Of a stretch of DNA of 64,000 bases, positions 34,366 to 46,806 are shown piece after piece. The stretch is from the NCBI GenBank assembly GCA_021234155.1, contig JAJEKV010000027.1:16090891-16154890 (forward strand), given 5' to 3'. The position numbers and the translations under genes were made by a program. The notes below the pieces were generated by a model. That model made no database searches and was not told where the DNA came from. It was given only the letters and a program-made list of their open reading frames with translations. This stretch comes from Isoetes taiwanensis. Taxonomy: Eukaryota; Streptophyta; Lycopodiopsida; Isoetales; Isoetaceae. Position 1 is the first letter of the stretch, and every line of letters starts with the position of its first letter.

Positions 34366-34627
34366 ACAGGTTAGGTTAAATTCTGCCAATGCCTTTAATA
34401 GTGCCATGCCATACATTCAAACCCTCAGTGTGACAATTTTGCGGGATGGCCATAAATCTACTCCGGAATGTGGTAAACCTGGATACATGTCTGGGTTAAC
34501 CACCGATACTCAGTTTCAAACTCAAAATACAACGGCTTCTGCATTATCAACGATCTTGCTTGGTCAATGCTCAAATCTCTTGCTCTCTTGATAGAATGAG
34601 GTTTTTAGGAGCTGGCAAGATGATTCC

Positions 34628-35810
34628 TGTGACGCTCCTTGAACATATACGGCACTCCGGACGTATACATACAGGGACTTCCCCCTCCCATGGCAATCAG
34701 CTCACCATGAGCAGGGCCCTCCGTCTAACTCGGACCCTCCATAGAAAGATGCCCGGGTGAAGGACACGGAGGTGTCATTCGGCCCACTCCTTCAATGGGA
34801 CTCCTATATCGCGGAAGCGTGAATACAAGGTTAGCACACAGCATAATCATATAATAAATATCCACCACGAAGGGTGGCACGTCCATCCAACTGATGATAA
34901 CAGAAAAGAAGATGCATCTAATCCTAAGGAAAACACCCCAAACCCAAGGTTCTACCCCGGCTCTGACTCCTGTGAGGATGGACTGACGGCTCGGTCTCAA
35001 GAGATCAGCAGACAGAGGTATAACCTGGCGTTGGCTGGCATAGAACAGTGGCTAGGGTTGTCCACTCCATCCGCCCCTCTTGTGCACACTTTGCAGATGA
35101 GCTGAATCAAGCTATGGCGTCATTGTAGCCTTCCGGAGACGCAATCCCAAGGCATCACCCTTCGGGACTACTCCGGGTTATATCTCCCCGGTCCGATGAG
35201 GCAGGTCAGAGAAGTGTCCCCTCCCAGAGTCGCAGTGAATCCATGGGTGAGCTAGAGAATACGTGCCGCATCAGCGACCCCCGCATCCGTACCCGACTTA
35301 CTCCCCTAACTTTCTCTTCAAAGTACAGGGTGATCACACAACTGTACCCAGGGAGTGTCAGACCCATACCCGGCCTAGTTCACTGGCCGGCTATTAGGCC
35401 TAGCTCACCGAAGGAGTCCCCGTCCTTTTGGCTGGAACAGGGTCGAACAGCATCTCAGGGTTGGGCAGCATCTCCTCCTCCATCTCCAATTGCCCCAAAT
35501 CGAATTGGGGCAAATTGGGGTGCAACCCCCAATTTGGGTGTCCCAAATTGGAAACTCTGCCTTGCCCAATCGATTTGGGCCAGGTGGCAACTTTAGGTTG
35601 GTTAATATTAGCTAATTTGGTATTTTAGCCCTTTTTAATATTAGGTTAAGCCCTAAATTCGAATTAGGGTTTTAGGTTAGGTTTCCACTTTAATAATGAA
35701 TTATTAACATAGCTAACCTTAACTTATGAATAATTAATGTGCCATTAATTATTCATAATGATGTGTCATGTATTTATACTCAAAAAGGCATAAATATGTG
35801 GAACGTCACA
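34628..35810 (-). repeat. 3' LTR (left), shortened copy
   Basis: 1183 bp. At CCCCGT|CCTTTTGG (about 35424) it skips about 470 bp that the right LTR retains (43196-45025 minus the TRIM-like element). Otherwise it is closely matched to the right LTR. Confidence 0.9.
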
Positions 35811-35823
35811 TTCTCCCCACCTT
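35811..35823 (-). promoter_or_regulatory. Polypurine tract (minus strand)
   Basis: On the minus strand AAGGTGGGGAGAA abuts the 3' LTR. This is the expected plus-strand primer and fixes the direction of the element. Confidence 0.85.
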
Positions 35824-38800
35824 AAAAATGATGTTGTCCTCAGCATCAAGACTAGTCTTGTTGCAGGGCAACACATCGTACATTGGAAGGAAGTCTCCCC
35901 TCCCTAAAGAGATAGCGTGAGATTATAAGTCACGCAGACGTTGTCATGTTCAAAGTGATTAAGTTTGAAATGACTTGTAATGTGCAATTTATAACTCTGG
36001 AATATAAAAGGTAGAGGTATAGATCAAACATGATCGTGGCTTAGGACTGTCAAAAGTCAAGAGTCAAGGTTTGTGGAAGTCTCACCGTTTCATTCTTGGT
36101 GATGAGTTTACAGTCTATCTAATTTAGAAATCATTGTTTTTATACATACGTGTAACTGATTATATATTATAGACAGGTATAGATATAAGCAAGTTCTATT
36201 TGTTCTTATATCATAATACGGAGTTATTAATCTCGCACTGTTTAGTAGAAAGCCATTCTAATGATATTAACTTCTGTGTATATGTGTATTATATTCCCGC
36301 TTCACTTTGTAATTCATTTTATTACAGCCAGCCCTAATTTAATTTTGTAGCAAAATTTTGTTTTCCTATTTTGTTACAGTTTTAAGAACTCGTATGTTCC
36401 TATCCTCAGTGTTTAACAGGCCCTTCATAGTTATACTTACCCTTTAATACAATTATATATTGTGCTGTATCGGACAGTTTTACCTATATACTTTAATATT
36501 GAGTACAGACCGACGTTCTTCATGATTTATTATTCATAACCTTGTTATAACCTAATCTAAGTCTCGTTATTCCCTCAGACGTTTGTGTAAGACATACATA
36601 CTTATCTCCTTCTATTATATTTGATTATGTGTTTAAATAGTTGCTCCTTTCGATTATCTTTAATGTTTCCACGCTCACACTCTCTATCTTTAGCATAGAT
36701 TACAGTCATATGAGGACACAAATTAATTCATTGGTTATGTTTATACATTTACCAGACGTCCCGATATTCTTACATTTGAGTTACTTATTTATTTTATTGC
36801 TATTTTCGTAAATTTATCACCCATACAGACATTCTTATATTTACAGGGCACAGGTACAGCTGACATATACATTCGACGTAATTGGTACCGCCCCGGTCGC
36901 TATCCGGCAGTGCTATGGCTATGCAATCGTCCTGTATCACAGAAGGCCAGTTGTGATTATGGTGTCCACGGCGAAAGCATCGAAACCATGCCTGGCCTGT
37001 CCTGAGCCTGTTATATGGTGATGACTGAGCAGGTCCTGGGCTCTTACTTGAAGTAGAAGTGCTGAATGTTGGGAATGAGGAGTGTCAAGGTATCCCTATT
37101 TTGGATGGGTACTCGAGAAAAATTGGTATGACGATGTTTGGTATCTGATTGAAACACCGGACCTAATAATTACGAAGTGGTTTATGATTATCTACCATAG
37201 ACCACGTTAGAGAGGTACTATACTAAGGTGGAAACTGAATTATGAGTACCCAGCTCCTGAGAGGGAAACCACTTTAGAAGTGTAGGTTTCGACCATGATG
37301 GTGCAGGCATAGAATGTCGGGCCAACATTTTATAGCTATTGCCACTTGAATAGAGGTATGATTCGCGGAAAGGTAGATAATAATGTTGTATGAGGATGCG
37401 GATCCATAAACTACGGATTATAAAATTACGCATACGTTGCGTTTCGTAAGGAGATTGATGTTCCTGAGTGTGCAATAACGATGCAAGCGTGTGCATGATT
37501 AAGATGACGACATAGTCACTTGGATACGCTCAATGACGTTGGTCAAATGCATGGCCATTACGAAGGATATAAATTAAGGAAATGGACACATTTGATGTCT
37601 GCTGGGAGCATGGAGATGCCGAATAACAGACTGGACAATAGTGTGGAACGTAGTTTGCACATAAGGTGAAGAGAAGACGACAATTGGTAGGAGCAGGCGC
37701 AACCATCGAAAGTAATATACCCACACAGCAAGTAATATACCCACACGACAAGTGGGAGACAAGAGGTGCTTGAAAGTTGTTGTAAACAACGCTTCAAATA
37801 TAGAGAGTTTGGAATGACACGTTGGATATACCAAAGTCTGGAGTATGAACAAGGTAGGCGTAGGACCATTTAATAGTAAAACATAACTAAAAGAAGATAG
37901 GATATATACTAGAACTTTTAGTTCACATTCCATATGAATACGGAAGTAATGAAGATAAGAGTTCTTATACTAGAGGTCAAACATGTCCACTAGGAACTTA
38001 GGTTGGCATTTGCCCCTGTGGAAGTTATAACTAGAGCTTGAGGATGAAGGTAAACTAAGGCTAGTGGTGTCGAAACCACAACATGTGTATGGTACTAGAT
38101 AACCAAGTTGAGGAAATAAGTTGGCCGCAAGTATGAATATAGCTAGATGGCTATGTCAACAAGTTACATATGAGTCTAGACTTAGGGTTGGTGCACACAT
38201 GTTACTATATCATATAATAACAATGTAGCGGTCTTGGATGTAGGAAAAATTTAGTAGTATCAAATACTACACTAGTGAGGATATCAAGGATGTCGGTTGT
38301 GACATCCAGATGTATGTCATATATATTGGAAGACGGTAGAATATTGGTACAAGGCTGGTGGAATATTATGTGACAATGTTTACAGAAGAAGCATAATGAT
38401 ATGCTTATATACGAAGATATTGGGTTAAGGTATGATCCACCAAAGATACGCACTCAGTGAAAATAGCTAGAGTAAGTCTAGCATATACGGTGATGTTACA
38501 TTCAAAAACACCCCGAGGATGGTTGGAAGGGTGTTGAAATAACCGATAATGAGAGCTTAACTACTCAAAGGTTCTAGATACCAATGAATTACTTCAGCGT
38601 TATAAGCTGAGGGCATTTATTCGGTTTTGGGGATAAAAAGATGTATAAAATATTGCATCCCCCTGATGGAAGAAAAGAAGGAGTACGATGACTTTGACGA
38701 TTATACTTTTAGGGATAACCGAGAAGAGGGCAATACATAGCAATCCAAGTCCTGATAAAAATCAAGACGAGCTGTGTAGATTACAAGGAGTGAGATTATA

Positions 38801-41730
38801 TAGACCAGTAGTCCATATATCTTAAGAATTACGCTACTCGAGGGGAACAATTGTAGGTACTGAAGTAGAAGGTGGAGGATCCGTTGCCTTGAGGCATAGA
38901 CACATTAGAGATTATGACTTTGCAACTCTTAAGAGGGTAAGGAATTGGATAATCATATGGCGTTTCCTAACGAAGATTGAAACATTGGGTTTTCCTATTA
39001 GAAGACCAGGAGGTTTTAGTGCCTCCACTTCATTATGAGGGAGCCAAAGATGGCAGCATTTGAAGCTGATCAAAAGCTGAAGTCCACATGATAACTTAAG
39101 AAAAATAGGTTAATTGCAACTAAGGATGGGTGGTGTGGAACACAAAGGATCCTTAGCAAAAGAAGCCTCTAGAAAAGCTCCTCATTTGGGGTAGTAAACC
39201 TTCGGAATTATGGCATAATCCCATGGGTGGTATCATAGTGTACGTACACGACTGGAATACCATAAGGCACTAAAGGGATGGTTGAAGTAGCTGGGGAGCC
39301 TATCAAAGTATAGGCAGCATATACAAGTCCAACATAGAGTCGGCCCCTGTCCATTTGGGAAAATAGGTGGCGAAGCCGCATCATAAAGGTACATAGGCAA
39401 TGGGTTTGTTTGAAAGACCTACCACGGTTATAGTTTAGCTAAGGAAGAGCAGAGCTCTAGCTTTGTGGGATGTGGATATATGTTTATCGTGAAGTGTTTA
39501 GAGTATGTTCGGGATGTGCAAAGGAGTGTCACTCCATTGCATGCTAGGGTATAATGTTGTAGTTGGTACGTGAAATAAATGTCAACGGGCCATAGAATGA
39601 AGCCCAAGATTATTGAGTGGAACAGTACAGTAGTACAATTCCAGGATAGATAGCAAATAGCAATTACATGCTAGAAGTCTAAATGTGTCTTGCATGGATA
39701 CCTAAGACTAGCTTTTCCACATGATCCATACCCGGATCAGGCAGAGTTGTACAGCATGGGTTACATGGAGGTGTAAGTTAGGACATATAGGACTCGAACA
39801 GGGATATAAGTCTGGGTTATCTCAAACATAGGTAATTGTAGAAAGGCTCACAAAATACCAGGCAGGCACCTTGATGACTCCAGGTAATTCACGATTTATA
39901 CGAAGGCTCACCCGCTCGTAGGCCATGAATATGGCTTAAATGAGGATGTCAAGTCATTTGGAATGTCAGAACAGCAGCATAACAACATGACAGAGAAATG
40001 TAATGATGCAGCATAACAACATGACAGAGAAATGTAATGACTAACATTTCTAGGATATAGGACAACGTTAAATCATAACCTCCAATGATAGGTGGGTTAA
40101 GAATATAGGGAACATATAATAGCGGCTTAGAAGCCACAAGACGATTAATGAATACGTAAAGGAGTAAATGGATTAGTGACTCTACTGAATAAAGGTCACA
40201 GCCAAAGGGTGAGTTGTGTATGTTGTAGCAGGCGTAAGGGTCGGAATACTGAAAATCAAGAAGAAGAGGAGGAATAAAGGACCCTTATTAATGATATTTA
40301 GCAATCTGGGTAGAAAGGTTATTACCTAACATGAAGGGTAGTCTTTGCTAACATGCAAAGATATACTTGCGGCTTGAAAGGCAGCAAGAGCTGAAAAACT
40401 CTTTAAGGATTTGGTGTATGACTTAAGGAAGATAGGTAGATAGCATTTATACGTCTTGCCATATTGGCAGCGTCCATGAGGACATATGAGGGACCCTCAG
40501 AGACTTGAAGACAAGATCTCTGGATAGAGGAGGCCTAGCTTGAGAGGTCTTTGGGTGGTACTGTCCTTTGGGATATTCATATAATCCCTTGGAATATATA
40601 AGTTCATTTGCAGAACCTAAGGACGTTTAGGTATTAAAATAATGGTTGGAAACATTTTGCTGGGACCATATCTAGGTAGCCTAGAAGGAGGTGAGTAGTC
40701 AACAATGGTTGGATGGCATTGGAATGTACGGGAGAACAACTCCAAAAGAGGGTAGACTGCTGTCACTTGGACAGGCGTGTGGCGCAGATAATTAATCACA
40801 TCCATATAGACGGTGAAGTTTGGCACAAAATAATACCAAAGTTTGTACTCTAGATAAATTAGAGTAAAGTGTTGACATTATTGTGGGGGTTCTAACACAA
40901 GCATTCACTATGTATTACAGAGTATGTCTCGTGGTCTAGGGAAATGGTCCATAAAAAGAACACGACCATTGAGAAGAAGTAATGAAGGGTGGTAGGATTA
41001 AAGCTACCCATGGTCTAGGGGGGTGCTGCATGGCAGTCCCTAGTTGGTTGGGCGAAAAGAGATCATTTCTCTGGGAAATGGGACGAGTCAAGGTTTAGAC
41101 ACTAGAGAGAGACAACGTTAATTATAATTATGTCTATAAAACATTACTTATATAACATCGAATAAGGTCTAATATAAAGCATATGAATGTAGTATGGATT
41201 GAATCATGGCAAGGTCCGAAGAAATTGTGTTATCAAGGCATCTACCAAAGGAAAAACAATTAAAGTTATAGGTCGAGGAACGTCGATAACTGGACATTAT
41301 TATCGTCGCTTAAAGAATATCCAAGGATATAACACATGGTGCTATTCTAGAGAGTTGCCCTGTCGTTGTTAATTAAATTCCGGAATTAGTCCCACCAAGT
41401 GAGTTGATGTTATCATAACAAGTTGGCCGGACTTGCTAGATTACGTCGTTTCATTTGGTCGGTTTATTCATAGGGAATACTAGCTTTATATATGGTTAAC
41501 AGTTATCCGGTCGACTATGGGAGAGAGAGGTCGACTCCCGTGGCTATGGCAAGACTGCTTACTCCGGCGGCAATGGCGAGAGAGTTTGCTCCGGCAGCTA
41601 TGGCGAAAAGAGCTTGCTCCGGTGGAGTTGTTGCCTCCACAACGTGGGTTTACCAAAGGCACGCCTCCAATTTAAATATGGAATAGGTGCACTATAAATA
41701 CTGGAAAAAAGGTTATATCTATTCAAGAAA
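35824..41730 (-). mobile_element. Decayed internal region of the minus-strand LTR element
   Basis: About 6 kb where gag-pol should lie. Stops occur in all frames and I could not securely identify RT, integrase or gag. Small tandem duplications occur at 37716-37746 (20 bp) and 39974-40041 (34 bp, two copies). The call rests on position between LTR, polypurine tract and primer site. Confidence 0.6.
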
Positions 41731-41732
41731 GA

Positions 41733-41965
41733 AGTTGGCTCATTGCTAAAGGTGTTGGCTTGGGTGCAGAAGGTCAGGGGTTCAATCCCATAATGTACCT
41801 TTTGGTTAAAAGAACTGCTTACTGAATAAAACAAAATATTAAATATGTATAACAAAGGGATAGAACATAAGTTGGCAAAATGGAAAGAGTGTTGGGTTGG
41901 TGGTGGGAGGTCACGGGTTCAAAACACGGGCAGAAAAGGAAAAACTTTTTTTTTTTTTTTTTTTA
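41733..41965 (+). repeat. Pair of tRNA-derived SINE-like sequences
   Basis: Two related units. The first (about 41733-41845) has AGTTGGCTCATTGCTAAAGG and, 35 bases later, AGGTCAGGGGTTCAATCCC. The second (about 41870-41965) has AGTTGGCAAAATGG and AGGTCACGGGTTCAAA, then ends in a run of about 18 T. The spacing and wording suit pol III A and B boxes as found in plant tRNA-derived SINEs. Neither folds into a proper tRNA as I read it. Confidence 0.6.
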
Positions 41966-42388
41966 AACGGACGCGTATTTTTATACGGCGGACCGTATAT
42001 GGGCGCTGGCTGCGTTATACGCTCATAACTTTTGATTCTAAACACCTAATCCGCAAGCAGCGCCCATTTTGGATTCTAGCCTTGGGGTCGCCATTTGAAC
42101 CTCGGGAAACGTGCCCCCTAAGGTATTTGGGATGTGCCCGAGCCGTTGGAGCCATTTTCGCCTTCATCCGAGCTACCTATAAAAAGTTATGGCCCATCTA
42201 AACCTGGGTCCTCCCACTACACCTTTTTCCCTCCAAAATCACCCTAAGCTTCCTAAATCTCCAACAATTTATTACACAAACCTAGCATAAAGACTAAATC
42301 ACCGAGAAGTTAGGCAAACTCCCACGTAACTACCGAACTAATGGTTAAGAATTTGGTCAGTGCTATGATTCCGGTCAACCAAAATCAT

Positions 42389-42401
42389 GGCTCTGATACC
42401 A
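42389..42401 (-). promoter_or_regulatory. Primer-binding site (minus strand)
   Basis: GGCTCTGATACCA on the plus strand is TGGTATCAGAGCC on the minus strand, one base from the right LTR. This is the initiator tRNA-Met primer site and establishes that the right LTR is the 5' LTR. Confidence 0.95.
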
Positions 42402-43224
42402 CTGTGACGCTCCCTGAACATATACGGCACTCCGGACGTATACATACAGGGACTTCCTCCTCCCATGGCAATCAGCTCACCATGAGCAGGGCCCTCCGTC
42501 TAACTCGGACCCTCCATAGAAAGATGCCCGGGTGAAGGACACGGAGGTGTCATTCGGCCTACGCCTTCAATGGGACTCCTATATCGCGGAAGCGTGAATA
42601 CAAGGTTAGCACACAGCATAATCATATAATAAATATCCACCACGAAGGGTGGCACGTCCATCCAACTAATGATAACAGAAAAGAAGATGCATCTAATCCT
42701 AAGGAAAACACCCCAAACCCAAGATTCTACCCCGACTCAGGCTCTCGTGAGGATGGGTATTTGGGTCTCAAGAGATCGTGACAGAGGTATAACCCGGGCG
42801 CCGGGCCGGCATAGAACAAATGGCTAGGGTTGTCCACTCCATCCGCCCCTGGCAGGCACACTTTTGAGATGAGCTGAATCAAGCTATGGCGTCATTGTAG
42901 CCTTCCGGAGACGCAATCCCAAGGCATCACCCTTCGGGACTACTCCGGGTTACATCTCCCCGGTCTGATGAGGCAGGACAGAGAAGTGTCCCCTCTCAGA
43001 GTCGCAGTGAATCCATGGGTGAGCTAGAGAATACGTGCCGCATCAGCAACCCCCGCATCCGTACCCGACATACTCCCCTAACTTTATCTTCAAAGTACAG
43101 GGTGATCACACAACTGTATCCAGGGAGTGTCAGACCCATACCCGGCCTAGTTCACTGGCCGGCTATTAGGCCTAGCTCACCGAAGGAGTCCCCGTAGCCT
43201 TTTATGCTCAGGCGAGACCCCACC

Positions 43225-43702
43225 TGTTGAACCTGGTTCCCCAGCCAGGCCAACACCCATAAAATCTCATCTCAAGAAAAGATCAATTGAATATGAACTG
43301 AATGAGACATCAAAATTTGCACAGAGATAAATATTTTCTTCAATAAAGCATGATCAAAATACAAAAGAAATCCCCTTGCAAGGGCCTTCAATCTAATGAA
43401 GAGGAGGCTGCCACCCTCCTCTTAGAGCATTGCCACCATGCTCCTAAGAATCCATCGAAGGAAGAGGAGGAGCTTTTGCTCCTCAAAATACTTATATTTT
43501 TACAACAAAATCTGGACTGTCCAATTTCACCCCTTCATCTAAACCATTGAAATCACCTCTTCATCCTCGCCCTTCAATTCTTCACCTCTTCATCTCCACC
43601 ATACCCCATTATAATATTTTAACATTGCCCCAAATTATATTTTTTAACCATTGCCCCTTCTCAATAGCCACACACACATGTTGGACCACTTGTGGTTCAA
43701 CA
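43225..43702. repeat. TRIM-like element, left LTR
   Basis: 478 bp; contains an inverted pair GAGGAGG...CCTCCTC near 43397-43425 and AATAAAG near 43341. Confidence 0.9.
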
Positions 43703-43845
43703 TTATGCCCCAAAAAAGAATGGGCCGGTCCACTCGGCCCTCATACCAGCACAAAAGAAAAAGAAAAAAGTAATGTGAGTTTTTAAAGTGCCTCCTAGGC
43801 ACTGGAAGGTTTAACGTGTATTCCAACACAATGTGAGTTTTTAAG

Positions 43846-44208
43846 GTGCCTCCTAGCCAGAATGTACTCAAGAAATTCAAAAAGAGATCAGGGTGCAGAT
43901 TGAGCAGAGAAGGATTTGCAGGAGCCACTAGTCTGCTACAGAGAGGACTTTCCCTTGAGATTAACAGCATTGCTGCAAGAAGCCAACAACTTCATGAAAA
44001 TATCTTCATAAAGCACTCAGATATTCTGTTTTCTGATACAGACTGTGCTTTGGGGAATAAAACTCTGCTCATAAGAACAGAGTCCCACCAGGAGTGCCAT
44101 AATGTTGAACCTGGTTCCCCAGCCAGGCCAACACCCATAAAATCTCATCTCAAGAAAAGATCAATTGAATATGAACTGAATGAGACATCAAAATTTGCAC
44201 AGAGATAA
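43846..44208 (+). CDS. Unrecognised 120-codon frame spanning the TRIM interior and its right LTR
   Basis: Open from an ATG at 43846 to a stop at 44208. The interior part (NVLKKFKKRSGCRLSREGFA, then LLQRGLSLEINSIAARSQQL) reads like ordinary cellular protein rather than gag. The last third (PARPTPIKSHLKKRSIEYEL and NETSKFAQR) lies in the LTR and so is duplicated in the left LTR. AATAAAG lies 12 bases after the stop. No family recognised. It may be a captured exon; this is inference. Existence as a translated gene is unproven. Confidence 0.35.
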   Translation: MPPSQNVLKKFKKRSGCRLSREGFAGATSLLQRGLSLEINSIAARSQQLHENIFIKHSDILFSDTDCALGNKTLLIRTESHQECHNVEPGSPARPTPIKSHLKKRSIEYELNETSKFAQR

Positions 44209-44580
44209 ATATTTTCTTCAATAAAGCATGATCAAAATACAAAAGAAATCCCCTTGCAAGGGCCTTCAATCTAATGAAGAGGAGGCTGCCACCCTCCTCT
44301 TAGAGCATTGCCACCATGCTCCTAAGAATCCATCGAAGGAAGAGGAGGAGCTTTTGCTCCTCAAAATACTTATATTTTTACAACAAAATCTGGACTGTCC
44401 AATTTCACCCCTTCATCTAAACCATTAAAATCACCTCTTCATCCTCGCCCTTCAATTCTTCACCTCTTCATCTCCACCATACTCCATTATAATATTTTAA
44501 CATTGCCCCAAATTATATTTTTTAACCATTGCCCCTTCTCAATAGCCACACACACATGTTGGACCACTTGTGGTTCAACA
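44103..44580. repeat. TRIM-like element, right LTR
   Basis: 478 bp, about two differences from the left LTR, followed by CCACC. Confidence 0.9.
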
Positions 44581-46228
44581 CCACCCCACACTTCTTCACT
44601 ACGGCCCCTTATCTGGTGCTTCAATCATGCCATAGATTCCACAGCTCGGTGGGCTCTTGTGCACAGGCCGCATCCAATGGAAAAAATACAGGGCTCTATC
44701 TAGGAGCATACTACAATACATGGGTTCAGAGGTCTCTACCCCCCGTAATCCCCCATATCTGGTGTGCTAACTAGGCAAAGAACTACTAAACCATCAACCA
44801 AAGCACATACAGAAACTAGAGATAAGAATACTCACCATAACAATCAAGGGTTAGCCTAACAGGTAAACCACAGAGAAAACAGAGAGAGAACACACCACAG
44901 AGAGGCGCTACGCTATAGATCAACAAAGAAGCCTAACAGATGCGCTAACCTACTAGTATCACAACTAAGCTGACTATGTACTAACCGGAACCATAGCTAG
45001 CTCCACTATCCCTCTGGGTCGCTATCCTTTTGGCTGGAACAGGGTCGAACATCATCTCAGGGTTGGGCAACATCTCCTCCTCCATCTCCAATTGCCCCAA
45101 TTGGGCAAATTGGGGTGCAACCCCCAATTTGGGTGCCCCAAATTGGAAACTTTGCCTTGCCCAATCGATTTGGGCCAGGTGGCGACTTTAGGTTGGTTAA
45201 TATTAGCTAATTTGGTATTTTAACCCTTTTTGGGTTGCCCCTAAGGGGGCAAACCCTTGTTTATGTGGGTTTGTGGCATATTCCAGGTATATGCCAGTAT
45301 ATGCCCGGAATATGCCAATGACTGTTCAAAACCCACTATTGTATGTAAACTGGCGGTCATTTCGTTGCTGGGCAGCCACTCTGGAAACCGGGTAACCGGT
45401 GTTCTGGCGATGGTGTCTTGGCAAATAACGATGCACCCCTGAGCGGGAAAAGAAGTAGTTTCAAGAGGGCTGCATGTACACAGTCAAAATGCTGCAATAG
45501 GATTGATGCTAGATTACTCATTCTTCTCGGCATGGGAAATCTTTTTCAGGTTCATTCTATTTTGGAAGGGTTCACAGTACGCTCAACTAAGCTGGGGAAC
45601 TTGCTGGGGCGTTGAGGGCGAGCTGTTCAAATTGCTTATGAAGCAAGGAAACAATTTCCCTAAAATCGAATATGGATTACCAACGAGATAATTCACCATC
45701 CCGCTGTCAATCAGGTAAACATAGTTTAGAATAACCTAGATTACTATCATTTGGCCCTGTATAGGTTTTTTACTGAGTTGTGCCTATAAATAAGCTCAAG
45801 CCTTGCTCTCTGCATGACAAGTCAAATCAGTATTCTGGCATGGATATATACACCTGGCTCATAGGCAGTTAGAAGCATGAATTTATGCAACAATACATAA
45901 GTTCTTCAAATGATCGTCTCTCTCTAATCTCAGATCTATTACTTGTCTCCATCCCTACCCTGTGGTCCTTGAACTTGAGATTAGAGAGCCCAATTCTGTC
46001 CATTCACGGTTTCCAAATCTTAAGTTTGCACATAATAGCTTCACTACACATTTCTCAGAACAGACTAAAAGAATAGGGCAGCCAGTCATTATTTCTTCAT
46101 AAAAAAGAAGAGCATTCTTTCCTCTCACATGAGCTGCTGATAAAAGTGTTTGGGAGGGTCTGTTCTTTTTAGTTCTTTGTGTTCTGGTATTATTTATAAA
46201 TCTCTGAGCCAGTAATATGCTTTTGTAG

Positions 46229-46351
46229 GTTTGGATGCATGACGATGCAGTTTCTTGCTTGTGTTTCAACACAAATACTTCAAAGATGGTAACAACATCT
46301 TGGGATGGAACAGTAAAGAATTGGAATGTAGATGAAGAGAGTAGTGGAAAG
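46229..46351 (+). pseudogene. Captured WD40-repeat exon
   Basis: 123 bp between tttgtag| and |gtaggt, phase 0. The reading HDDAVSCLCFNTNTSKMVTT-SWDGTVKNWNVDEE is a canonical WD40 blade (H-D-A-V-S-C ... S-W-D-G-T-V-K-x-W). The style resembles the WD40 part of FAN/BEACH-type proteins, which is a guess. No neighbouring exons of the same gene are visible, and the next exon in the element belongs to a different gene. Confidence 0.7.
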
Positions 46352-46476
46352 GTAGGTCAGTGGAAGTAACTACGAATCTATAATTTATGAAGCACATCCA
46401 TCAAGAATCATTTATCAAACAATTCATCAATTGTGTTATGCTGTTGCGAATGACAACTATTTTCTTTTCCATTCAG

Positions 46477-46806
46477 TACTAAAAATCTCTATATACGGGA
46501 GGCAATGGCAACGGAGATACTGATTGGTAAGAATGATGCCATAGAAGGCATAAAGACATTCTTTGGCATGAATTTCTATTCTCTAGCAGTTGTGCTGACA
46601 ACTGGAACATTCATGAATGCGAAGATTTGGGTGGGTCGAGCGTCTTTGTCAGCAGGGAGGTCAGGGGAGTCTGCATCTATAGGCCTGTTAGAACATCTTC
46701 AAAGCCTTGGTTTTGAGCTGGATAGGCTTAAGACTGGGACACCTGCACGTGTTGACATTCGTACTGTTGATTTCAGCAAGTTAGAGAGACAACCAGGTGA
46801 CAAAGA
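46477..46806 (+). pseudogene. mnmG: Captured MnmG (GidA) exon, FAD-domain part
   Basis: A 330-bp exon from cattcag| to gag|gtcaga. It encodes TKNLYIREAMATEILIGKND, then FFGMNFYSLAVVLTTGTFMN-KIWVGR and GLLEHLQSLGFELDRLKTGT-PARVDIRTVDFSKLE. These are hallmark stretches of the organellar tRNA uridine-5-carboxymethylaminomethyl modification protein MnmG. The VVLTTGTF and RLKTGTPAR motifs are intact. In the native gene many exons precede and follow; here only this exon and the one at 47773 are found. It is therefore a gene fragment carried by the element. Whether it is transcribed is unknown. Confidence 0.9.

Larger units (their letters stand above)
43225..44580. mobile_element. TRIM-like LTR element, 1356 bp, with perfect CCACC target duplication
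   Basis: Two 478-bp direct repeats (43225-43702 and 44103-44580) start TGTTGAACCTGG and end GTGGTTCAACA, giving a 9-bp terminal inverted repeat. They enclose only 400 bp. CCACC at 43220-43224 is repeated at 44581-44585. I find about two differences between the LTRs (near 43548/44427 and 43601/44480), so insertion is recent. No gag-pol is encoded. A candidate minus-strand primer site TGGCACTCCTGG lies three bases inside the right LTR; I cannot name its tRNA. The size fits the TRIM class, mobilised in trans by other elements. Confidence 0.9.

Noticed and set aside
35824-41730. Short plus-strand phrases resembling gypsy integrase (for example VIVERLTKYQ near 39830)
   Set aside because: Primer site and polypurine tract show the element runs on the minus strand, the match is short, and nothing else nearby supports it.
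41733-41800. Possible true tRNA gene
   Set aside because: It has B-box-like GGGTTCAATCCC, but no acceptor stem or anticodon arm could be paired; SINE-like is the better description.
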